A stretch of DNA of 52,273 nucleotides, from positions 53,671 to 105,943 of the forward strand of contig JAHBMJ010002249.1 of NCBI GenBank assembly GCA_018398765.1. Direction: 5' to 3'. This document shows, piece by piece, positions 21,334-32,925 of the stretch; the first letter of the stretch is position 1, and each line of letters starts with the position of its first letter. The translations under genes and the position numbers were made by a program. The stretch is from Chromera velia. Taxonomy: Eukaryota > Sar > Chromeraceae. Under the pieces are notes generated by a model. It was given only the letters and a program-made list of their open reading frames with translations, did no database searches and was not told the DNA's origin.

Positions 21334-22860
21334 CGTGTGTGTGCGTGTGTGTGCGTATGTGTGTGCATACGTATGTGTTGCTCCATGTGCGTGTTTCATT
21401 GTATTCTTTTTAATCGCTTTTTGAGTCCAGTCCTGCCTCTGTCGCCTGCTAGCGATTGCCGATGGAAATCAGATCTAGGTGTCATCGCGCAGATTCGTGG
21501 GTCGCTGTGTGCACTTTCATTTCCTCGAGGCGGTTTATGTGCGTGTGCGAGTCTCTGTCTGCAACAGAAATCCAAGTCTTGCAGATGAATCCATGTGTAA
21601 GACCATCTTGACTCTTGACTGTCGCCTCTGACTGCAGCGTTTGCAAAAGTCTCCGGTTGTTCAGATCTGAACCCGGAGCTGGAAGGGGTTTACTGGCGCA
21701 AACGCGGTGCATCCTCTCACTGCCTGTATAGAAAGACAACACGGGACGGGAGGACATTCGCGTTGGTGGGGGGGACAACAACAGATGGACAGGGTCAAGA
21801 TGCAAAGCAGAAGGAGATCCCAGAGAAAGCACCCATGTGGAGAATTTTCTCACAAAATTACGACAATGCTCTTTTCTGCGTAGCATGTCAGTCCGCCTGT
21901 CAGTTAGACAGTTAGCGTGTAATTTACTGCATGCGCCAGGCGATTCGACTATAAACAGTCTTCTGGGTGGCCTGCTCAGCCGACAATTGCATATGAAGTC
22001 GCAAGCTGATTCTCCCTCTGAAAAGAAAGAAAAGGACAGTGTGGTATTGTGGCTCTCCAGCTTCGATTTGTCAATCTCGCTCTCTGCTCCTTGCCTTCCT
22101 GCCTTTCTGTCTTTCTCTCTGTCTGACCGTATCTGACCAAGCCTGTCCTGCCCGCCTGTCTGCAGACTCCAAAGGTGAGGCGGAGGGAGAATGGTTTGTT
22201 TTCTCTTGGAAGCAACGAGAGTTTGTGGGTCTCAGGTCGATGCACGTAGCTGTAGTGGGTACACAGGACTTTCACATTGATGCGGCACAGGCACTGGGTG
22301 AAGATTTGAGATCCTCGAGTGGCATGCTTCCTCCAGCCGTAGTGCTCTCGGGGGCCAGGGGAGTGGCGGCACGTCTGAATGGGGGGTTCGTCTTGGTGAG
22401 GGCGTCTCATGCTGCACGTAGGGGTAGCTCTCGGGCAGAAGGGCTGGGGGAAACGCTGTTGGTGTACAGAAAGGGTGAAGAAGGGGGAAGGGATGGCAGT
22501 ACAGCAAATCCAGAGGAGGGTGTGTTCCTATGGCGGTCTGAGGGGACGCAAATCTGGCACCTCTCTGTGTCCTCATCCCATCCGTGTGCAGACGACCCTC
22601 ACCTTGCTGTCTTCAAGGTCACAGGAGGGCAGGCAGGGACAAAGGGGGGAGAAGAGGGCCCCGGCATGCCCTTCGGTGGAGAGGGGGTGGGAACGTGGTG
22701 GGTGTGGACGGGGGAGAGATTCGAGGAGGACCCGCAAGTCAGAATTTCACCCTTGTGGGAGACGCCCTGCGCCCCAGGTCGGCCTTCCGAAGCGGAACAG
22801 CTGCAGAGATATGCAGAAAGAGTCAGAACAAACGAGCGTCTTGCAGATGACTTCACATGA
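21075..22860 (+). CDS. Gene A: protein with two tandem copies of an unnamed W/Y-rich module
   Basis: Exons 21075-21087, 21638-21886 and 22166-22860 give 318 residues. The start codon lies in a 13-nt exon ending CAG|GTGAGT; junction phases agree (1 nt carried over each time), donor 2 is GTCAGT, and the acceptors are CTGCAG and TCTGCAG. Two related modules are visible: residues ~8-117 (VSGCSDLNPELEGVY, then CLYRK, W-R-I, and EGEWFVFSW) and ~145-285 (VVLSGARGVAARLNGGF, then LLVYRK, IWHLSVSSS, and GTWWVWTGERF). Shared features are V-x-G, L-(E/N)-G-(V/G)-(Y/F), (L/V)Y-R-K, a central Trp and a late W-x-V-(W/F). I recall similar modules, often in multiples, in predicted proteins of chromerids and dinoflagellates, but I know no function. 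No signal peptide or membrane segment. AATAAA lies at 23007. Confidence 0.7.
21150..21385. repeat. (CT)n, (CA)n and (GT)n microsatellites in intron 1 of gene A
   Basis: CT repeats pass into CACA and then long GT runs. Because CA and GT runs are adjacent, the DNA or RNA could fold back on itself. Confidence 0.9.
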
Positions 22861-23006
22861 AGAAGAAGAAGAAGAGAATGGGAGCACAAAGGATTGAATC
22901 AAAACGGGAAACAGACTTATTCCATGGGCACAGAGTGAAGAGTGGATGGAAAAGCACCGCGTATGTGTCCCTCCATTTTGTTTTGTGTGCATCATGAATC
23001 TGTAGA

Positions 23007-23012
23007 AATAAA
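23007..23012 (+). promoter_or_regulatory. Candidate polyadenylation signal of gene A
   Basis: AATAAA about 147 nt after the stop codon of gene A. Whether this lineage uses the hexamer is not known from the window. Confidence 0.35.
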
Positions 23013-23365
23013 GAAGTTCGCCTCTCAGTCTCCTTTGACTCTCTAACCAGCTTGTCTGTCTTGTTTGATTTTAAGGTTTTGTAGCTTTCTGAGAGCTGAA
23101 TGAACGTGAAGAAAAAGGGTGTCATTGAACCACTGTGGCTTTTTTCTTCTTCTCCTGAGGAGTCTGATTCCTGATCAGATGTGAAGAAAAAAAAGTTGCC
23201 TTTGATCATACATCTGGGAACGCCTTTTCAAAACAACACAAGACCAACACCTCTGTCTGACTTTCTTTCTGTCTTTCTTTCTTTCTTTCTTTCTTTCTCG
23301 ATCGTTTAGTCGGCCCTAGATCGACCCTTCTCTCTCTCTTTTTTCCATCGTCTGTTCTGCAGACC

Positions 23366-26300
23366 ATGACCAAGACCTCCAAGAAGATTTCCGCAACGCT
23401 CCTCCCGTCTTTCCAGGCCCCACAAACTCAAAAGGAGAAGAGCCGACCGAATGGCGACCTAGATGGTACAAACGTCGGTCAAAGAATAATGTCGAAAGAG
23501 ACGATGAAGGAAAGAGACCGGACAAAAACGAGAAGAAAAGCGGACACCCAGAAAGGAAAGGAAAGGAAAGGAAAGGAAACGAGATGAACGAAAGAAATTA
23601 TGCAGGACAAGGGAGGGAGAGCAGATTTGGATGTAGCCACCGACAGACAAATTATTGCCTGTTTTTTTTTCCTTTCTTCTTTGCGTTCTCTTTTTTCTTT
23701 CTTTTTTCCCTCTTCCTTTCTTCTCAACATGACATTAGGGAGAGAGGGGGGGCGCCATACTCATGCACACTGCAGCCACTATTCGTTCATTGTAAGTAGA
23801 CTTTCCCTTTTTTTCTTGCTGCTGCATGTGCGAATTCAGCCGCTAATTTTGCTCCGTCCCCACTTCAGCTCCCTCAGAATCCCAGTCAATGCATGTCTGT
23901 TTGATCAATATATCCGAAGAAAAAATAAAAAAGAAAAAAAAGCTCCTAGTCAATGCATGTTTTATATTGTGCTCCTCTGCTGTATTGATATATTCCTTCA
24001 TACATACATGGCCTACATCTTGATTTAAATGCAGTCTCGAGTCTGTTTCCGTCTCTCCGACTTGACTTTCGAGTTCCTCCAGCCCCCTCTGCGGCCTTCT
24101 TGTTCTGCTCTGTCGACTTCCACTCCGACGGTCTGCCTGCGCATCTCCGAGCCCTGTCGTGTCTGCCAGACTGCCGCTCTTCCTCTGTCCAAAAAACACT
24201 GAGGGCCGCAATGGCATCTATGTGGGACGAGGGCAGACACAAAAAGGGACAGAAATCGGACCCACTCGTACTGTGCGAAGACTTTCATTGGAGTCATATG
24301 ACTCCAAGGCCAATATTCGGAAAACCAACACGGCCAGACCACCTCTGGTAAGCCGAACAACTGCACTTGAGTATTCATAGACCTAGGTTTTCGATAGATG
24401 GCCTCTCCTGTGGACCCAGAATCCATCCATGCATGGGGGGCGGGCTTTTCATTCCTCAGAGAAGAAATTTCCGTTGCTCGACATTTCACTCTCTCGCTCT
24501 TGCTCTTTTTTTCGCAGCCCCACCGTATAGCTCTGCAGGGCTTCCCTCTCTCAGCAATCCCTCTGTCTATGACGCCCAGAAACACGCAACCTCCCCCCCC
24601 CCCCCNNNNNNNNNNNNNNNNNNNNNNNNNNNNNNNNNNNNNNNNNNNNNNNNNNNNNNNNNNNNNNNNNNNNNNNNNNNNNNNNNNNNNNNNNNNNNNN
24701 NNNNNNNNNNNNNNNNNNNNNNNNNNNNNNNNNNNNNNNNNNNNNNNNNNNNNNNNNNNNNNNNNNNNNNNCCCCCCCTACGCACACACACACTCACACA
24801 TTCGTTAGCCTGCAGAAGGAAAGACTTTAGGCAGGTCCACTGAATACAGAGGCAGGTATAGTGGTATGTGTGTGTATCCATGCATTCCATGTGACTCTAT
24901 TTGAAGGCTGCCCGTGATCGAGAACTGCCTCGCGTCCCTCTGTGGCTCCTTTGCTGGTCTCTGCGAGCTCGGTCTGCTTGGCACATGGACTCTAGTCCTC
25001 GATGCCGTGGGGGTGGACTGCTGGGCGCTTTCTCACTCTCACTCTGGGGAGGGTACGGAGAGGTGGACTGCATTCTCAGCAGAAGCCAGAGAACCAGTGA
25101 GAGAGAGAGAAGGAAAGGGGGAACCTCCAGGGAACAGCCGAAGCGCGAAGGCTTTCAGTCTTACAGGTCAGAGAATGAAACTAAGGCTGCATGTTTTTGG
25201 TGGGTGTCTGATACATCAATTCAAAGAAAGAATGATCTTATACATGTGCACATACAGAGAATGTTCGTGGAAAGAGGGAGACAAAGGCTTTGATTTTGAA
25301 GGAAAAATTGGAACAGCTTGGACCGTCAGTCAGAGAAGAGAAGGGTGTATCCTCTTGCGTCTCTCGCCGTTTTCTTTCGTGTGTGGCCTCCAAACGTCAT
25401 CTGCTGAATTATTTTCGCCCGACACATCCGAATGTATGCAGCCACAGGAGAAAGCGAGAGCTCTGCGCCGGGTCTCTGCGAGAGGATACGGAGTCTTCTG
25501 CAGGTAGGGAAAGAAGTGTTTCTTTTTTTACTTCCTATCAAACAACTGTCATTTGGGTGTTGCAATAGGTATTTCAAGTGTTGCGCAACTGTTGATGACT
25601 GTTGAGAGGATAAGGAGTCTTCTGCAGGTGGGGAAAGGGAAGAAAAGAAGGGGCTTGCGACAATCTCTCATCTCTACTGCTTCGTCTTCAGTCCATTTCT
25701 TTCACGGCATTTTTCCAACATTCTATCTGTCAGTGACCCTTTTCCTTTGGCAGGTTCTTCATCTCTCCCTTCCAAAAGTGCCCACTCTCCCTGTCTTCTT
25801 CCGGTCTTATTTGAAGAGATCCAGACATCTTTTGTATTCGATTCACAACCCTCCATGCGCCCCTCCATCCTGCACGTGCATGCAGAGAGGATGTCTGGTT
25901 GCTGTTGCTGCCGTCTCTTCCAGTGCCCTTGCTGAAGGGGAAGCGGACTCTGAGCATGTACATAAGAGCTCGGGGGAAGCACCGCTCACAGACACACGAC
26001 TGCCTTCTCTGTTCGGGCTGCTGAGCTCCCACAAGCTCAAGAGGACGCGAACAGGCCTCGTCCACGGGCAGCCCTACCCAGTGGTGGAGGTCAGCCACTC
26101 AGCCATGCAGTCTCTGTCTAAAAGAACTAAGTCTACCCGCCCTTTGATCTCTTTCGGTTGACTCTGGAAATATGGGAGCGAAACTTAAGTATCTTTTCAT
26201 TAACTCAGATGTGGTTTACGTCTTCATTTTGAATCGATCTCTGGCGCAAGAAACAAAAACAAAACTTTGATCGCTTCTGTCGAGTCAATGAATTCAGTCG

Positions 26301-27644
26301 ATCAGGTCTGTCTCTCTGCTACCTCTGTTAACCCATGCAATGCACTGTTTCCCTCCACAAAATTTGGTTGAGGCTTTCTTCAACGGCCTGTAAATCGTGC
26401 CTGCATGCAGGTTTTTGAAGAGAGCGAGAAGGGCCAGCAGCCTTCTCTCGGACTGATTCTGCGAGATCCCTTTAGTGCCCCTCCCTCTTCGTTCTCTCCG
26501 TTGAATTGCGAAGACTCAGCGGTTGGGGACAGCGCAAAGTCGGGAGGCACGTTTTCAGTCAGGTCGGGGGATCTCTGTCTCCTCTTCGATCGAGTCTTCG
26601 CATGTGCCCCCGGAGAGCCAAGGAGAGAGGGGTGTCAGACAAACGGACTGGAGACAGAAGAAGGCTTGAGGGGAGAGAGAAGAGAGCACTCCTCTATATC
26701 ATCGGAACCAGGGAGATACGGGAGAAGAGGTTCGCATGGAAGTTGCATGTTGGCACGCATTGCATATGTATAAATGTGTTTAAATTGCCTGTCTCGTGTC
26801 TCAAACAGAGACCTTCTTTTTTTATTCTTTTTTTCTGTGTGTGTACGCGAATCTGTCTCGATGTACCTCAACAAGACCTGCATACGGCAACTGCATCACA
26901 CAGAAAAGTGCAGGTGTGTGTCCGTCAATCCGTCTTCTCCTGCCTCCTTGCAACTTTACCATTGCAGAGAGTGTGGAGGCAGAAGTCCAGAGAGCGGCTC
27001 CTTTTTCCGTCCATGTTCAGTCACCCGCAGAGGACGTCGGCCAGCGTGCGGATGGTTTGGGGTCCTCAGGGGGGGAACGAGGCGTCGACCCCATCATGCG
27101 CATGCCCGTGTCGGCAGTGTCCACAGCAGTTGGGGGGGGTCCTCCGTCTGCAGTGGAGGCACACTCGGACCATTCTGTGCTGGGCTTTGTGGCCTCCCGC
27201 CTGCCGACTTCAGAGGCTGCGCTTCAGACTGCTGCCGGAGTGCCGGGAGAGGAGGCGATGAAAAGGGCGGAGAGGCTTGCAGAGGAAGCAGCGGAGATGT
27301 GTGCACAGGGGGTTGAGGTGCACTTTGCACTTTCAGAAAAGAACAGCGGCCATTCGGTTGGAAGCCGCTCGCATTCGATCAATATGTCAGAGGGCGGTGT
27401 GACCAGTCGCGGTTTGAAGAGCAGGACAAACTTGACGGTTTCCTCCTCTGTCAACGGTGAGGAGTTGTCTCGCTCTTTTGAGAAAGTTTTGAAGGCCCAA
27501 GACCAGCGACATGGTCAAAAGCTGGGGAACCTGTTGGAAGGGGAACGGGGCAGGGAACGAGCGCGCTCCCGTCTCCTGGACCAGAGCCTTCTGCAACCGT
27601 CATTCGAACAAGTTTTGGAAGCCAGAAGGCGCCTGTACCAGTGA
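23366..27644 (+). CDS. Gene C: multi-exon protein of unknown function
   Basis: Proposed exons: 23366-23465, 24035-24347, 24907-25166, 25258-25344, 25442-25503, 25886-26089, 26411-26729 and 26968-27644, giving 673 residues. Phase matches at all seven junctions; acceptors are mostly TGCAG, donors include CAG|GTCAGA and CTG|GTAAGC. The start ATG (context ACCATGA) follows an acceptor, suggesting a 5' UTR intron. A Leu/Cys-rich stretch near LCGSFAGLCELGLLGTW precedes a charged helix (KALILKEKLEQLGPSVREEK) and a segment with YPVVEVFEESEKG and LGLILRDPFSAP. The C-terminal third is Ser/Gly/Glu-rich and helical and ends near SFEQVLEARRRLYQ. No family recognised. The third intron boundary (24907), the donor at 23465 (alternative near 23477) and the donor at 26729 (alternative near 26741) are the weakest joins. 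The final stop overlaps a GTGAGA donor-like word. Confidence 0.6.
24606..24771. other. Assembly gap
   Basis: 166 Ns flanked on both sides by poly-C, inside the second intron of gene C. Confidence 0.98.
25569..25627 (+). other. Candidate alternative exon of gene C
   Basis: A 59-nt block between a CAATAG acceptor and a GTGGGG donor. It has the same entry and exit phase as the 62-nt exon 25442-25503. Both end in codons for ERIRSLLQ and share GT(A/G)GGGAAAG as donor. Using both in one message would break the frame, so they would have to be mutually exclusive. Confidence 0.4.
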
Positions 27645-27679
27645 GACTGCACTCGTGCCGCAGCACATTGCAACTGTCC

Positions 27680-28145
27680 GTGGCTTTTATTGAAAAAATA
27701 TTGATTTAAACATTATTTGCTGCTACAAAACATATTGAAACATGCGTAACATGTAATGATGTGTTTGAAAATTTTGAATTTGAAACTTACACAGTGTTTC
27801 TAGTACCCTCCAAAAAAGTATATTAAAGGCAGGATTAATTTACAGTTTAAACCACACATTGAAGAAATTACTACTAGTACTAGTAGTAGTAAGGCGCCGA
27901 AGGTAGCCAAAGAAACAATAAAACACTAAAACTTGAACAAAAGAAAAAATAATTTTCAATGAACTAATACACCCGGATCTATGAACTGGCACACTAGTAA
28001 AATAGTAAAAATAGTCAACAATTTTTACTATTTTAGCTAACACTAGATAGTAAATAGTGAAAATAGTAAAAAAAAGACTATTTCAACTATTTTAAACGAT
28101 CAAATAGTACTATTTTACTATTTCAACTATTTTTTATGTTAAATG
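27680..28145. repeat. AT-rich stretch with repeated ACTATTT/AAATAGT
   Basis: Between about 27998 and 28137 the heptamer ACTATTT and its complement recur many times, including the palindrome AAATAGTACTATTT. No coding sequence. Confidence 0.75.
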
Positions 28146-28685
28146 TTAATCCATAACTTTGAAACTTTGAAGTTACTCGGTCAAAGCCACCCATTGGAAG
28201 TCATGTCACGATTCGTTCATCCAAAAACGACAATCAGTTTGATTTCAAGCTGCTCTGCTTTGTCCACCACCTTCAAATTGCTGTTGATTTCTATCAGTTC
28301 TCCAGTTGTATATCAAACCTCAGGCTGGCATTAAACAACACATAGTCTGCTCAAGAACGTACGCAACGTACCTTGAACGGAGAGCAGCGCCATGCGAAGG
28401 TGATTGATTAAATTCATGAAAACATTCAACCAGACACAATTTTTTGCCGATCACAAACTATCACTGGTCATTTTTCCTCTCTGCAGATGCATTTTCATGC
28501 AGGTGCAAAACAAACTGAAGAGACAAGACACCAAACAGCACTAGTAAGGCCCTTTGAACTAGCGACCTGGTCCAGTAAAAGAAATTTGGGAGCCAAAAAT
28601 ATGGTTTGAATGAGCATTGATCGAAGGGGAGAAATTCTCGTGCAGGCCTCAAAAACAGAGAGAGAGCTACGGGAGAGAGAGCTAC

Positions 28686-28718
<33 letters not shown>

Positions 28719-28720
<2 letters not shown>

Positions 28721-29199
28721 TTTCCTACCCCAAGAATCAAGGGATCTTCGACAATCAAATGGGACGGGATCAAGCAACATAATAAGGACTCACCGCGAGG
28801 ACGCTTCCACGCAGAACAAAGCGACTGACAAGCCAAAGTGGAAGCGCACAAGTGAAAAAAAGGCCCCAGAGAGCAGAAAACGTACTAGCAGGCAATTTAC
28901 TAAGATCAATGTCATGAACGCCAGATTTTGAAGTTTATACTTCTGTCCGCATTTCGAACCGGATGGAATGCGGCAAAGTTGCTGTAGGTTCCACCTGCTC
29001 CAATACCATTCTTTGCACAATCGAAGTCTTTTTGCAGCAGAAGAGTCTTACTCTACAGGCAGAAAGGAACATGAAAGAACGCTTCTGGAAGCGGACAAAA
29101 GCTGCGTGGAAGATAAGACCGCTTGTAGACGCCTTTCGAATTCTGATTGGCTATTAATCTGAATGTTTGGAACCTGCAGGCCAATTCCGTTTTGATCTG
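28719..29199. repeat. 481-bp duplicated segment, copy 1
   Basis: Identical to 30089-30569 as far as I can compare line by line (offset 1370). It ends exactly at the single N at 29200. Short open frames exist on both strands; none is convincing. Confidence 0.92.
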
Positions 29200-30088
<889 letters not shown>

Positions 30089-30090
<2 letters not shown>

Positions 30091-30569
30091 TTTCCTACCC
30101 CAAGAATCAAGGGATCTTCGACAATCAAATGGGACGGGATCAAGCAACATAATAAGGACTCACCGCGAGGACGCTTCCACGCAGAACAAAGCGACTGACA
30201 AGCCAAAGTGGAAGCGCACAAGTGAAAAAAAGGCCCCAGAGAGCAGAAAACGTACTAGCAGGCAATTTACTAAGATCAATGTCATGAACGCCAGATTTTG
30301 AAGTTTATACTTCTGTCCGCATTTCGAACCGGATGGAATGCGGCAAAGTTGCTGTAGGTTCCACCTGCTCCAATACCATTCTTTGCACAATCGAAGTCTT
30401 TTTGCAGCAGAAGAGTCTTACTCTACAGGCAGAAAGGAACATGAAAGAACGCTTCTGGAAGCGGACAAAAGCTGCGTGGAAGATAAGACCGCTTGTAGAC
30501 GCCTTTCGAATTCTGATTGGCTATTAATCTGAATGTTTGGAACCTGCAGGCCAATTCCGTTTTGATCTG
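30089..30569. repeat. 481-bp duplicated segment, copy 2
   Basis: Same sequence as 28719-29199. Beyond 30569 unique sequence continues, rich in GCATGCATGC near 30715-30770. Confidence 0.92.
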
Positions 30570-31523
30570 GCTTACGGCTTTTTGATCGAGCCGCTAGCGG
30601 TCTGCTTCCGTATTTAGCGATCGAAGCTGGTGTTTGAGCTAAACAGGTGACAGCTATATATAGGTCTGGTCCAGCAGTAATGAAGGTCAGACAATCTGGG
30701 TGAGGTACGGGCCGTGCATGCATGAATGCATGGCGGCGTGCGCGTGCGGGACGCATGCATGCATGCCCTAACCAACCCATAGGGTGGCCGATGCGCGCAT
30801 GCAGGAAAGGCTAAGCTGTGTTTTAGCTCTTTCTTATGCGTCATCATCCAAAAGGGATCCTAGACGGCTCCCACTGCACCGTCCATGGAGATGTCCCCAT
30901 TGCTCTGAGCTCCCCCGCGTCAACCCCGTGCCAACCAAGACGGAATAGTCCTTCCCCAGTTGCCTGAGTTCACTATCCGAGTAGTCAGCCCGACATTGCT
31001 GCTAAGGCTTTCGATTGGAGAAAACAGAGTACACAAAGAAAAAAATGTGGTGGGTGGATAGGTATCCGTTCGCTTTCACCGACTGTTTCACAGACAGTCT
31101 TTCAGATTCTCTTCTCTCACTGCTCTTGCTGTTGTATTTGTTGTGGTGTGTCTAGGCGCTTTCCTTCAATGGCAAAGAAGCTGCACGTCAGACATTCGGC
31201 ATTGGGGCGGGAGGCCAATCTTCCGGACATTAATCCAAATCCTAATTCAATATTAATTATGCAGCATGTGTCTGAGGATATCAGTAGCTAGGTTAGTAGT
31301 TACCAGGTCCCTTATTTTCAGTAATTTTTTACCAGAACTATAAAGTTAATTGATTGATTGCTAGATCGATTGAATCAGATTGATTAATTGATGCAAAAGA
31401 AGTAATGCCAAACCCTAGGTGGAGTTTTAACTCCCAGACGGCGCATACATGCATCGTTTTGCTCAAATATATCGGCTACCAGCTATAAGAGCTCAGCCCA
31501 GCCATCAACCGAGATATAATTTC
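30570..31523. promoter_or_regulatory. Intergenic stretch with TGCATGCA clusters
   Basis: Several TGCATGCA-type words near 30715-30800. Some plus frames are open near 30860-30965 but are too short to support. A block at 31406-31450 recurs inverted at 45241-45284. Confidence 0.35.
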
Positions 31524-31770
31524 CTAAGCGCCGCATATAGAAAAAAAAAAAAAAAAGAAAAAAAAAATTGGGAAGGCCTAATTTTTTTTTCTTTTTTTTT
31601 ATTTTTTTATTTCAAGTGCCTCCAAAAGGAAAAGAATCACTTTCGACTCTGAAACTTACTTTTCCACACAAAATGTGAACCTAACTGTTGACCTAAAAAA
31701 AAAAATAAAGAAAAAAAAAAGTTGAGGACGCCTAATTTTTTTTTTCTTTTTTTTTATGTGCGGCGCCTAG
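31524..31770. mobile_element. MITE-like element with inverted ends
   Basis: The left end CTAAGCGCCGCATATA is matched by the reverse complement of the right end, CTAGGCGCCGCACATA; A-rich arms then extend the inverted repeat to about 45 bp. The 247-bp interior is A/T-tract rich, contains direct copies of GCCTAATTTTTTTTT, and has no gene. AATTTC occurs just outside both ends, but on the right it is offset by two bases, so a target duplication is not proven. Confidence 0.55.
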
Positions 31771-32925
31771 ACAATTTCTCGATTGCTTATCATCATATGC
31801 CAAGAGATCGTTCATTCAAGAATGGATCGATGGATGGAAAGCGAAAAAGAGAGAAGGAAAAGAAAGAGGTATAGAGAAGATCCCAAAAGGCGGGAAGAAC
31901 TTAAATTACTACCGCGGATTTTGAAGCCCCCATAAAATCCCATCCCGACACATGCATTTTTCTTTTCTACCACTCCGTACTGCCTGGTGTTTCCTCTTGC
32001 TTCCCTTCCTTCTCTGTCTTTTGATTCCCATCCAGACTCAACAGAGAAGGCAAACGGCACAGAGACGGGGAGAAAAAAGAGAATGACCGAACGATGGACC
32101 GTCCAACCGCCCCACCGGAAGGACGGACAGACAGACGGACGACTGATCGAGCTAAAGAACAGAAAATGAGAACGAGGACAGAAGAACGCAGGAGAAAGGG
32201 ACAAAATGAATGTGATGAGCGTAGAGGTAATGAGAGAAAAATCCTCCCTACCCGCGATCTTCTTTCGCCCACCTTTGCTTACTCTCCTCTCCTTGCCTTC
32301 TCGTACTGTCCGCTCTTCTCCCCTCTTCCCGTTCTTCTCCTCTGCCCTTCTCTCGCCTTCTCATGTCCTCGACCGCTTGCTCCACGTTCTCTTTCCTGCC
32401 CTCGGTTATTCCACACATATTACTTAACCCCCCACACGCCCCACCCCACCCCATCCCCACTGCCATGCATCTTTACTTACCTCTTGATTCCAACCTTCCT
32501 CCTGCCTTGCACGCACTTTCCTCCATTCCTCCCTTCCCTGCATAAGAATTGTTATCTCTCACCAGAACCATAAAAAAGGTTCTCTTCTTATCGATCCCTC
32601 AACAACTTCTGTCGGACCATAGAAGAAGCCAAACGGGGTGGGTGGTTCGAGGATTGATGCGATGTCAACGGACTGGTACCACTTCCATGCAGAATGAACA
32701 TGAAACCAGCCAGCCCGGCAACAGCAGGCTCAAGTGCGATGTATCTCTGGATGTGACGGTCATCCCGGCACTCCGTGGTCATGAACATTCACCCCCCTTC
32801 CTCTCCTGGCGGGCAGACCGAAAAGGCGGATAGACAGAAAGGCAGACAGGTAAATAGGCAGAGAGGCAAACAATCCCAGGTTTCAAACAGCTACCAGCTA
32901 TCAATGATTCTCGTTCACGGATCGA
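31771..32925. other. Downstream region of gene D, no gene recognised
   Basis: Pyrimidine- and purine-rich low-complexity sequence. Frames on both strands have poor composition. Confidence 0.5.

Noticed and set aside
24159-24380. Frame with RNGIYVGRG that resembles the gene A module
   Set aside because: The alternative frame 24035-24347 is open throughout, begins at a TGCAG acceptor and keeps phase with exons on both sides.
26025-26500. M3 peptidase similarity (VVEVFEESEKG then LGLILRDPF)
   Set aside because: No HExxH metal-binding motif follows anywhere in gene C; the resemblance is short.
28950-28980. tRNA T-arm-like TTTCGAACC
   Set aside because: No matching acceptor, D or anticodon arms around it.
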